From positions 1,731-7,575 of the forward strand of contig CADAHD010000155.1 of assembly GCA_902787595.1 (NCBI GenBank): 5,845 bases of DNA, given 5' to 3'. The notes beneath the pieces were generated by a model, which saw only the letters and a list, made by a program, of their open reading frames with translations, made no database searches and had not been told where the DNA came from. Numbering within the stretch: position 1 is the stretch's first letter; each line of letters opens with the position of its first letter. Both the position numbers and the translations under genes were made by a program. This document shows positions 1 to 5,239 of this stretch, piece by piece. The DNA comes from an uncultured Lachnospiraceae bacterium. Its GTDB lineage: Bacteria; Bacillota_A; Clostridia; Lachnospirales; Lachnospiraceae.

Positions 1-345
1 ACATGGAAACAGTTCTTTGCGATCATCTGTATCAATCTTTGCAGGGAGGCGCCTACGATAAACGAACTGTCCGAAGTAATGGGGAGTTCCCATCAGAATG
101 TGAAACAGATCCTGCTCAGGCTTGAGAAAAAAGGATTTATAGCTGCTGTCGCAGATGATAAGGACAAAAGAAAGCAGCGCATCATAGTAACAGAGGCAGC
201 AAGAGCTTTTTTGGAGGAAAACGATAACAACGGAGAGCAGAGCCGGTATATTATCGGCCGTATCTTTGACGGGGTCAGTGAAAAAGATCTGAAGACCACT
301 ATTCAGACGATAATGAAAATGGAAAGGAATCTGAGCAAAATATGA
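1..345 (+). CDS. MarR-family winged-helix transcriptional regulator, 5' truncated by window edge
   Basis: The frame is open from base 1, so the gene begins before the window; an internal ATG at 79 is not the start because it lies inside the DNA-binding domain. The 114 visible residues hold a MarR-type winged helix-turn-helix. Helix 2 is INELSEVMGSS (20-30), the recognition helix is HQNVKQILLRLEKKGFI (31-47), and the basic wing is ADDKDKRKQRIIVTE (51-65). A C-terminal helical tail (about 75-114) would complete the dimer interface. MarR proteins are dimeric cytoplasmic repressors or activators, often relieved by phenolic ligands or oxidants, and commonly control the adjacent gene. The TGA stop overlaps the ATG of the next gene (ATGA at 342-345), so the two are almost certainly co-transcribed and translationally coupled. 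The N-terminal dimerisation helix, promoter and operator lie outside the window, so the ligand cannot be guessed. Confidence 0.88.
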   Translation, partial: TWKQFFAIICINLCREAPTINELSEVMGSSHQNVKQILLRLEKKGFIAAVADDKDKRKQRIIVTEAARAFLEENDNNGEQSRYIIGRIFDGVSEKDLKTTIQTIMKMERNLSKI

Positions 346-878
346 AAACACTTATTATTTATACATCACAGACCGGATTTACAAAAAAATACGCCGGATG
401 GATCGCAGAGAGGATGGGGGCGGATACGCTTGAGTTAAAGGAAGCGCGGAAGAAAGATGCCGGATTCTTCGCAGGATATGATGCGATAGTATATGGCGGA
501 TGGGCGATGGCCGGAAACGTAGCCAAGTCGAAATGGTTTCTTGATCATGTAGGCGCATGGAAAGATAAGCGTCTTGCGATATTCTGTGTAGGCGGCAGCC
601 CTAATGATAATCCTGATGTGGAAGTTATGCTTCACAAGCTGCTTACGGATGAACAGAGAAAGTACATCGCCGCATTTTACTGTCAGGGCGGCTTCAATTA
701 TGAGAAAATGAATGCAGCATCCAGACTGGCCATGAAGATGTTCGTGGGAGCTCTTAAGAAAAAGAAAGATGCGAGCGAGGCTGAGAAGAAGATGGCTGAG
801 GCGATCTCTTCGTCCTATGATATTTCGGATATCAGCTTTACGGATCCAATCGTAGAGTATCTTAACGGTGGTGATTAG
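342..878 (+). CDS. Flavodoxin-domain protein (Flavodoxin_5/HemG-like)
   Basis: This is a 178-residue cytoplasmic protein with the N-terminal signature of the flavodoxin fold: a first beta strand followed by the FMN-phosphate loop, MKTLIIYTSQTGFTKKYA (1-18, key residues T8, S9, T11, G12, T14). The second strand and FMN-contacting loop are visible as YDAIVYGGWAMAG (46-58), and a third as KRLAIFCVGGSPND (76-89). The family includes HemG-type protoporphyrinogen oxidases and uncharacterised electron carriers or quinone/flavin reductases. I see no haem genes here, so HemG itself is not claimed. The C-terminal third (about 119-160) is lysine-rich and helical. The start is fixed by the 4-base ATGA overlap with the upstream MarR gene, and initiation probably depends on that coupling. 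The pairing suggests a flavoprotein induced under redox or chemical stress. The fold is seen with good confidence; the substrate is unknown. Confidence 0.85.
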   Translation: MKTLIIYTSQTGFTKKYAGWIAERMGADTLELKEARKKDAGFFAGYDAIVYGGWAMAGNVAKSKWFLDHVGAWKDKRLAIFCVGGSPNDNPDVEVMLHKLLTDEQRKYIAAFYCQGGFNYEKMNAASRLAMKMFVGALKKKKDASEAEKKMAEAISSSYDISDISFTDPIVEYLNGGD

Positions 879-892
879 AACGTGACACACTG

Positions 893-921
893 TTGGCGTG
901 TTTGCTTTGATAAGATATAGT
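893..921 (+). promoter_or_regulatory. Possible sigma-70 promoter for the radical SAM gene
   Basis: A TTGGCG box (893-898) and a TATAGT box (916-921) are separated by 17 bases. This gives a 4/6 match at -35 and 5/6 at -10, and a transcript starting near 928 with a leader of about 80 nt. It lies in the 130-bp spacer between the flavodoxin and radical SAM genes. An alternative -35 is TTGTCA (950-955), but the sequence at the matching -10 distance is poor. No convincing terminator follows the flavodoxin gene, so readthrough from upstream is also possible. Confidence 0.4.
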
Positions 922-995
922 AAACGCAGCTTCTTATTGCGCTTGCTATTTGTCACGGGCAGTATGTGAAGTTTAGATAGATTCGGGAACAGTTT

Positions 996-1000
996 GGGAG
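996..1000 (+). promoter_or_regulatory. Ribosome binding site that decides the radical SAM start
   Basis: GGGAG lies 8 bases before the ATG at 1009. A TTG at 994 is in frame but overlaps this Shine-Dalgarno sequence and would have no site of its own, so the ATG at 1009 is preferred. Confidence 0.65.
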
Positions 1001-1008
1001 ATGATATA

Positions 1009-1887
1009 ATGCACTTTGTAGAAGCGAAGGGAATACTTAGCGACAGTGGCGGCGGCTGTGGTATGAACATATACCGCGGCTGTTCCCACGGCTGCATTTA
1101 TTGTGACAGCAGGAGCAAGTGCTATCGCTTTACACATCCTTTTGAGGATATCGAGGTAAAGCAGAATGCACCGGAGCTTCTGGAAAAGACGCTTAAATCG
1201 AAAAGAAAAAAGTGTATGATCGGAACAGGCGCGATGTCAGATCCGTACATGCATTGTGAAGAAGAACTTAAGCTGACAAGAAAATGCCTGCAGATCATTC
1301 TTAAGTACGGTTTCGGTGTTGCGGTTCAGACTAAATCGGACCGGATCCTCAGGGATATCGATCTGTTATCGGAGATCAACCGTTCTGCTAAATGCGTTGT
1401 CCAGATGACGCTGACTACTTATGATGATGATCTGTGCCGGATTGTGGAGCCAAACGTATGCAATACAAAACGCCGTATCGAGGTACTGCTAAAGATGCGG
1501 GAAATGGGGATACCCACAGTAGTCTGGCTAACTCCGATCCTTCCGTTTATCAATGATACGGAGGAAAACATCACAGCGATCCTTAACGAATGTGTAAGAG
1601 CAGGAGTGAAGGGAGTGATCGACTTCGGCATGGGACTGACGCTTAGGGAAGGAGACAGGGAATACTATTACAACGCGCTGGATAAGCATTTCCCTGGAAT
1701 GAAAGAGCGCTATATCGGGAGCTACGGGAATGCTTACGAACTTCCGAGCCCGAAGGCAAAAGAATTGAAGGGGATATTCCGGAGGATCTGTAAAGAAAAC
1801 GGGATGTTGTCAACGCCGGATGAGTGTTTCAATTTTATGAGGGAAATGCCGGAGAAGTATCCGCAGATGAGCATATTCGATCTGTAA
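1009..1887 (+). CDS. SPL-family radical SAM protein
   Basis: This 292-residue cytoplasmic protein carries the radical SAM 4Fe-4S motif CxxxCxxC as CSHGCIYC (C25, C29, C32) within MNIYRGCSHGCIYCDSRS (19-36), the form seen in the spore-photoproduct-lyase-like (SplB, COG1533) group. GTGAMSDPY (72-80) is a second family motif, and VVWLTPILPFINDT (171-184) fits a late barrel strand of the TIM-like fold. Proteins of this group cleave SAM to a 5'-deoxyadenosyl radical, but most members lack a known substrate. It is shorter than Bacillus SplB (about 342 residues), and I see no cysteine at the spacing of the catalytic SplB cysteine, so genuine spore photoproduct repair is doubtful. It is unusually cysteine-rich (14 Cys), with SGGGC (13-17) just before the cluster motif. 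It appears monocistronic, with a terminator directly downstream. Family is firm; function is unknown. Confidence 0.87.
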   Translation: MHFVEAKGILSDSGGGCGMNIYRGCSHGCIYCDSRSKCYRFTHPFEDIEVKQNAPELLEKTLKSKRKKCMIGTGAMSDPYMHCEEELKLTRKCLQIILKYGFGVAVQTKSDRILRDIDLLSEINRSAKCVVQMTLTTYDDDLCRIVEPNVCNTKRRIEVLLKMREMGIPTVVWLTPILPFINDTEENITAILNECVRAGVKGVIDFGMGLTLREGDREYYYNALDKHFPGMKERYIGSYGNAYELPSPKAKELKGIFRRICKENGMLSTPDECFNFMREMPEKYPQMSIFDL

Positions 1888-1915
1888 AGCGCTGATCACG
1901 AATGGAATGTTTTGG

Positions 1916-1942
1916 GACCGGGATCAATACCGGTCTTTTTTT
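1916..1942 (+). terminator. Rho-independent terminator after the radical SAM gene
   Basis: A perfect 6-bp GC-rich stem, GACCGG (1916-1921) with CCGGTC (1930-1935), encloses an 8-nt loop and is followed at once by seven T residues (1936-1942). It lies 29 bases past the stop codon at 1885-1887 and insulates the TetR operon from upstream transcription. Confidence 0.9.
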
Positions 1943-1959
1943 ATTTATGAAGAAAATTA

Positions 1960-1988
1960 TTGACAAAAGCGACACACGTGTCTATTAT
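1960..1988 (+). promoter_or_regulatory. Strong sigma-70 promoter of the TetR-GNAT operon
   Basis: A perfect TTGACA (1960-1965) is separated by 17 bases from TATTAT (1983-1988, 5/6 match). Transcription would start near 1995, giving a leader of about 45 nt. One operator-like repeat fills most of the spacer between the boxes and another lies just after the expected start site, so this promoter looks built to be repressed. Confidence 0.82.
1970..1983 (+). promoter_or_regulatory. Operator 1, probable TetR-regulator binding site
   Basis: CGACACACGTGTCT is an inverted repeat of the form CGACA-N4-TGTC(T). It lies inside the -35/-10 spacer and touches the -10 box, so a bound repressor would block RNA polymerase. 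It shares 11 of 14 bases with the second site at 2002-2015. Binding by the adjacent TetR protein is inferred from position. Confidence 0.7.
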
Positions 1989-2001
1989 ACAATAAAAAAA
2001 A

Positions 2002-2015
2002 CGACATGCGTGTCG
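2002..2015 (+). promoter_or_regulatory. Operator 2, probable TetR-regulator binding site
   Basis: CGACATGCGTGTCG is an inverted repeat with perfect 5-bp arms (CGACA/TGTCG) around 4 bases. Its centre is 32 bp from that of operator 1, close to three helical turns, so dimers on both sites would sit on the same DNA face. It falls in the early transcribed leader. Confidence 0.72.
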
Positions 2016-2026
2016 AAAAAAGGCGG

Positions 2027-2032
2027 AGGAGG
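2027..2032 (+). promoter_or_regulatory. Ribosome binding site supporting the TTG start of the TetR gene
   Basis: A consensus AGGAGG is followed by an 8-base spacer and then TTG at 2041. There is no ATG or GTG in frame near this site, so the TTG is accepted as the initiator. Confidence 0.75.
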
Positions 2033-2040
2033 GTACGTTA

Positions 2041-2613
2041 TTGACTAAAGGAGAAAAAACACGGGAGAATATTATAGATGCGTCGTACGCGCTATTTGCG
2101 GTGAAGGGCTTTAAGCAGGTGACGATGAAAGATGTTTGTGAAGTCACAGGGATGAGCAGGGGCGGTCTGTACAGTCATTTTTCGGGGACGGATCAGCTCT
2201 TTGAGGCGGTGCTTGAAAAGATCACAGAAAAGAGCGCGGCAGATTTTCAGAAAGAGATAGAAAAGGAAATTCCGGCGGCGAAGATCCTGGAAAGCGCCCT
2301 GCATCTTATGGAAGAAGAAATGAAGCACCCCAAAGATTCGTTAAGCATTGCTCTTTATGAGTTTGCGGAAATGACAGACAGCGATATAATGGAACAACTT
2401 AACCGGAATGCGGAAGAAAAATGGAAAAAGCTTATCCGTTACGGGATAAAAAGAGGAGAATTCCGGGAGGTAAACGTTGATGAAATAGTTAATGTGATCC
2501 TGTATTCTTATCAGGGAGCACGAATGTGGAGCAGGATCATATCCATGAAACCAAAGACGTTCCGCTCTATTACGGATCACATCAGAAAACAGCTGACAGG
2601 AGGAGAGAGATGA
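2041..2613 (+). CDS. TetR/AcrR-family transcriptional regulator
   Basis: This 190-residue protein has the normal TetR length and architecture. The N-terminal DNA-binding domain runs from TRENIIDASYALFAVKGFKQ (7-26) through the helix-turn-helix MKDVCEVTGMSRGGLYSHFS (29-48), including the typical GLYSHF of the recognition helix. It is followed by a helical ligand-binding and dimerisation domain (about 55-185) that is specific to each subfamily and does not reveal the ligand. TetR proteins are usually dimeric repressors released by a small molecule. Twin inverted repeats at its promoter (1970-1983 and 2002-2015) indicate autoregulation. It starts at TTG behind a consensus AGGAGG; the weak start codon may hold repressor levels low. 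Its stop overlaps the ATG of a GNAT acetyltransferase (ATGA, 2610-2613), so regulator and enzyme are made together, and the inducer may be the acetyltransferase substrate. Confidence 0.92.
   Translation: MTKGEKTRENIIDASYALFAVKGFKQVTMKDVCEVTGMSRGGLYSHFSGTDQLFEAVLEKITEKSAADFQKEIEKEIPAAKILESALHLMEEEMKHPKDSLSIALYEFAEMTDSDIMEQLNRNAEEKWKKLIRYGIKRGEFREVNVDEIVNVILYSYQGARMWSRIISMKPKTFRSITDHIRKQLTGGER
2598..2603 (+). promoter_or_regulatory. Ribosome binding site that decides the GNAT start
   Basis: AGGAGG inside the end of the TetR gene is followed by a 6-base spacer and ATG at 2610. An in-frame ATG at 2526 would add 28 residues but lies deep in the TetR gene, and the added residues lie outside the acetyltransferase fold, so 2610 is the start. 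Confidence 0.8.
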
Positions 2614-3122
2614 TAACATTGAAAAGGCCGGTCAAGGAATATGAAACAGAGGCATTAGCATTTAAGCGGGAATTCTTCGATAACGGGGAGACTACGATAA
2701 ACGGCAGTGAATTACTGGATCGGATGGACTCATACGATGAATGGCTTAAGTCCGTTACGGATAATACATCTTCCGATACGGTAAATCCTTCCTGGGTAGT
2801 CACCGACACATATTTTGCATTCGACGAAAAGGACAGGATCGTGGGCATCATCGATCTTCGTCACGAGCTGAACGATTTTCTGAAAGATTTTGGGAACAGC
2901 GGATACAGCGTGCGGCCGAGTGAGCGGCGAAAAGGATATGCAACGGAAATGTTAAGGCTTGTTACAGAGCATGCGCGCCGGATAGGAATGAATAAACTCC
3001 GGCTTTCGGTTGAGCGCTCAAATGAACCATCCGTAAAGACAATAATAAAGAATGGCGGTAAGTATGAGAGAAGCTTCATATTTGAGGACGAGGAGGCCGA
3101 TATATACCTGATCAGCCTTTAA
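2610..3122 (+). CDS. GNAT-family N-acetyltransferase (COG3981-like)
   Basis: This 170-residue cytoplasmic enzyme is expected to transfer acetyl from acetyl-CoA to an amine. The GNAT core is visible in order: strand TYFAFDEKDRIVGIIDLRHE (67-86), then motif A, GYSVRPSERRKGYATEML (98-115), with the pyrophosphate-binding ERRKGYA loop (R106, R107, G109, A111). Motif B follows as VERSNEPSVKTIIKNGG (134-150), with the NEPSVK pattern of the acetyl-CoA-proximal helix. Overall form resembles COG3981 predicted acetyltransferases, whose substrates are mostly unknown. The ATGA overlap with the TetR gene and its own AGGAGG indicate coupled translation from the repressed promoter at 1960-1988. Such pairing fits detoxification of, or response to, a small amine-bearing compound, but this is inference. 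No terminator is visible after the stop, so some transcription may continue into the kinase gene. Confidence 0.88.
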   Translation: MITLKRPVKEYETEALAFKREFFDNGETTINGSELLDRMDSYDEWLKSVTDNTSSDTVNPSWVVTDTYFAFDEKDRIVGIIDLRHELNDFLKDFGNSGYSVRPSERRKGYATEMLRLVTEHARRIGMNKLRLSVERSNEPSVKTIIKNGGKYERSFIFEDEEADIYLISL

Positions 3123-3171
3123 CCAAAAGCCACCGATAGGCCGATGGGAGATCTAAATACGGTAAAAAGTA

Positions 3172-3200
3172 TTGACGACAAAGGGAGCTGACCCGATAAT
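3172..3200 (+). promoter_or_regulatory. Probable sigma-70 promoter of the hybrid kinase gene
   Basis: TTGACG (3172-3177, 5/6) and GATAAT (3195-3200, 5/6) are spaced by 17 bases. Transcription would start near 3207, about 65 nt before the kinase ATG. I see no inverted repeat like the TetR operators here, so control by the upstream TetR protein is not indicated. Confidence 0.68.
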
Positions 3201-3212
3201 ATAAAGGATAAG

Positions 3213-3275
3213 ATGAGGGATGAAGAAGGCAGCAAAGATTCGGCAGGAGGATTCGTCCTGGGAGGTAGTGAATGA
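3213..3275 (+). CDS. Possible 20-codon leader ORF overlapping the kinase start
   Basis: An ATG at 3213 opens a 20-codon frame (MRDEEGSKDS... ending ...VLGGSE) whose TGA stop at 3273-3275 forms an exact ATGA overlap with the kinase start codon. The peptide is hydrophilic, has no recognisable domain and does not resemble an amino-acid-run attenuator peptide. An AAAGGA sequence (3203-3208) lies 4 bases upstream but would be mostly lost if transcription starts near 3207. The kinase also has its own good ribosome binding site. It may be a chance frame; the overlap geometry is the only reason to list it. Confidence 0.25.
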   Translation: MRDEEGSKDSAGGFVLGGSE

Positions 3276-5185
3276 CTTATTCGATCATCGGGATCCTTGC
3301 ATCCGTTATCCTGCTGATCACCAATCAGGATCTTTTGAGGAAAGGCAGGGTCCTGACGCGGGCACAGCACGCATATAGGGGATTTCTTGTGGGCGTTATG
3401 GCCTACTATATAACTGATCTGCTTTGGGGAATTTTAGATGAGCATCATCTTGTAATTGCTCTGTATGCGGATACTACGGTTCATTTTGCGGCTATGGCAA
3501 TGGCGGTCATGCTCTGGACAAGGTATGTAATTGATTATCTTGAAGGAGAGAAAGGATTTGCGAAGCTGCTGTTTTTTGTGGGACAATGTTTTTTATGGTT
3601 CGAGCTTATCGTTATCATTATCAATTTCTTTTATCCTGTACTGTTCCGTTTTGATGAAGATGGCGGGTATCATGCGTATATAGCCCGCTATCTGACATTG
3701 GGCATACAGATCCTTATGTTTTTGCTGACGTCCGTTTATACGCTTGTGATCACAGCCAGATCAAAAGGATCCGTAAAAATGCGTCATCTTACGATCGGTC
3801 TTTTCGGGATCGCCATGATCATCCTTATCGCTCTTCAGGTTTTTTATCCTCTAATGCCATTTTATGCCATGGGCTATATGCTCGGGACCTGCCTGCTTCA
3901 TAGTTTTGTTATGGAGGACGAAAAGGAAGAATACCGCCAGGAACTTGAGGAGGCGGTAAAAAGGGAAAAACAGCAAAAACAGGAACTGACCGAAAGCCGT
4001 GAAGCTCTTCGGGACGCGCTTGCTGTCGCAGAAAAAGCCAACAAGGCAAAGACAGCATTTCTTTCGAATGTGAGTCATGAGATAAGAACACCGATGAATG
4101 CGATAATAGGACTGAACAATATCGCGATGGACGATCCTACGGCAAGTGATGAAGTGAAGGGCTATCTTGAAAAGATAAGAGGAGCGTCACAGCATCTGCT
4201 GGCGATAATCAATGACATACTGGATATGAACCGTATCGAATCCGGCATGATGGTGATCAAAAAAGAGGAGTTTTCTCTGGACGACGCGATCGAACAGGTG
4301 AATATGATGATCGGAGATCAGTGCAGGGAGAAAGGGATACATTACGAATGCAGCGTTAAAGGAAAGACTGATGATTACTATACAGGCGATGAAATGAAGC
4401 TTAAACAGGTGATCATCAATATCCTTGGAAATGCAGTTAAATTTACCCCGACGGGAGGAACGGTGCAGTTTTTGGTTGAGGAGTGCGCAAGAAACAAGCG
4501 CATGACGACATTTAAGATGATCTTTAAGGATACCGGGATCGGAATGAGCAGCGAGTTTCTGCCTCATATCTTTGAAGCATTCAGTCAGGAGGAACCATCG
4601 AATTCAAACAGATACGGCAGCACGGGACTTGGAATGCCTATTACCAAAAGTCTGGTGGAGCTGATGAACGGCAGTATCGATGTGGAGAGCAAAAAAGGCG
4701 CGGGAACTACTTTTACTGCGACCATCACGCTGGAAAGATCCGACAGGAAGAAAGAAGAGCAGGAGAAGCTCAAAGCGGAAAGAGAGCCCGTTATTCATAA
4801 GGACCGCAGGATCCTTTTGGCGGAGGATGTGAGTATCAACGCGGAGATCATGATCGCCGTTCTTGAGACGCGGGAAATAAAGACCGAACATGCCGAAAAC
4901 GGAAAAACAGCGGTGGAGATGTTTGAAGGGCATGAAGCGGGATACTATGACGCAATCCTTATGGACATGCGGATGCCGGTAATGGACGGACTGGAAGCTG
5001 CGAAGAAGATCAGGGCAATGGAGAGGGAAGATGCAAAAACGATCCCCATCATCGCGCTTACAGCCAATGCGTTTGATGAGGATGTACAAAGGAGCATGCA
5101 GGCCGGGCTGAACGCCCATCTGTCAAAGCCGGTGGAACCGGAGCGTCTGTTTGAGGAGCTGGACATATTATGGAAGAATGTATAA
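3272..5185 (+). CDS. 7-TM hybrid sensor histidine kinase with C-terminal receiver domain
   Basis: This 637-residue inner-membrane protein begins with about seven hydrophobic segments (roughly 3-18, 36-54, 60-87, 98-125, 141-161, 172-191 and 195-214), and has no large extracytoplasmic sensor domain. A charged coiled-coil linker (about 215-258) leads to HisKA with the H-box FLSNVSHEIRTPMNAIIG (263-280), phospho-acceptor H269. The HATPase domain shows the N-box N387 (GNAVKFTP), G1 DTGIG (420-424), FEAF (434-437) and G2 GSTGLGMPI (449-457). After a lysine/glutamate linker (about 490-508), the receiver carries E518-D519, phospho-acceptor D565 in ILMDMRMPVMDG, T597 and K619. All catalytic residues are present, so it should be active. 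No Hpt domain or DNA-binding response regulator adjoins it, so its phosphorelay partner is elsewhere. GGGAGG (3260-3265), 6 bases before the ATG, supports the start. The stimulus is unknown; a membrane-soluble or membrane-state signal would suit this topology. Confidence 0.94.
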   Translation: MTYSIIGILASVILLITNQDLLRKGRVLTRAQHAYRGFLVGVMAYYITDLLWGILDEHHLVIALYADTTVHFAAMAMAVMLWTRYVIDYLEGEKGFAKLLFFVGQCFLWFELIVIIINFFYPVLFRFDEDGGYHAYIARYLTLGIQILMFLLTSVYTLVITARSKGSVKMRHLTIGLFGIAMIILIALQVFYPLMPFYAMGYMLGTCLLHSFVMEDEKEEYRQELEEAVKREKQQKQELTESREALRDALAVAEKANKAKTAFLSNVSHEIRTPMNAIIGLNNIAMDDPTASDEVKGYLEKIRGASQHLLAIINDILDMNRIESGMMVIKKEEFSLDDAIEQVNMMIGDQCREKGIHYECSVKGKTDDYYTGDEMKLKQVIINILGNAVKFTPTGGTVQFLVEECARNKRMTTFKMIFKDTGIGMSSEFLPHIFEAFSQEEPSNSNRYGSTGLGMPITKSLVELMNGSIDVESKKGAGTTFTATITLERSDRKKEEQEKLKAEREPVIHKDRRILLAEDVSINAEIMIAVLETREIKTEHAENGKTAVEMFEGHEAGYYDAILMDMRMPVMDGLEAAKKIRAMEREDAKTIPIIALTANAFDEDVQRSMQAGLNAHLSKPVEPERLFEELDILWKNV

Positions 5186-5190
5186 GAAAA

Positions 5191-5213
5191 ACCACGAGGT
5201 CCGTCCCCGTGGT
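5191..5213 (+). terminator. Hairpin between kinase and ABC genes, possible weak or reverse-strand terminator
   Basis: ACCACG (5191-5196) pairs perfectly with CGTGGT (5208-5213), and GG/CC inside can extend the stem past one A-C mismatch to leave a 5-base loop. On the + strand the following bases (ACATTTGTGTTTA) are only a broken T-tract, so termination after the kinase would be partial. On the - strand the same hairpin is followed by five T residues and would be a good terminator, though no reverse gene is visible in the window. The hairpin could also set the ratio of kinase to ABC transcripts. Confidence 0.45.
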
Positions 5214-5239
5214 ACATTTGTGTTTATAAAGGAGCGAAA

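Noticed and set aside
884..903. A GACACAC stretch followed by CGTGT, resembling the TetR operator halves, and a 4-bp hairpin that could be a terminator.
   Set aside because: The halves are separated by six bases and do not have the spacing of the operators at 1970 and 2002. The hairpin stem is only 4 bp with three T residues after it, too weak to call a terminator.
881..957. A perfect 7-bp inverted repeat, CGTGACA (881-887) and TGTCACG (951-957), flanking the possible promoter.
   Set aside because: A 7-bp match within about 130 bp is expected by chance at roughly even odds, the arms are 63 bases apart, and neither arm is itself palindromic.
994..1008. An in-frame TTG that would extend the radical SAM protein by five residues.
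   Set aside because: It overlaps the Shine-Dalgarno sequence serving the ATG at 1009, and the protein beginning MHFVEAKGILS fits the family's N-terminus.
435..1097. A 220-codon open frame on the minus strand, antisense to the flavodoxin gene and crossing the spacer.
   Set aside because: It lies opposite a well-supported gene, starts inside the radical SAM coding region, and its translation has no recognisable domain and an uneven, histidine/isoleucine-rich composition typical of a reverse shadow.
3125..3150. A CCA-C-CG / CG-A-TGG hairpin after the GNAT stop.
   Set aside because: The stem has only five pairs with a mismatch and no T-tract follows, so it is not supported as a terminator.
4604..5119. 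A 171-codon minus-strand frame within the kinase gene.
   Set aside because: It is entirely antisense to conserved HATPase and receiver coding sequence and shows no domain of its own.
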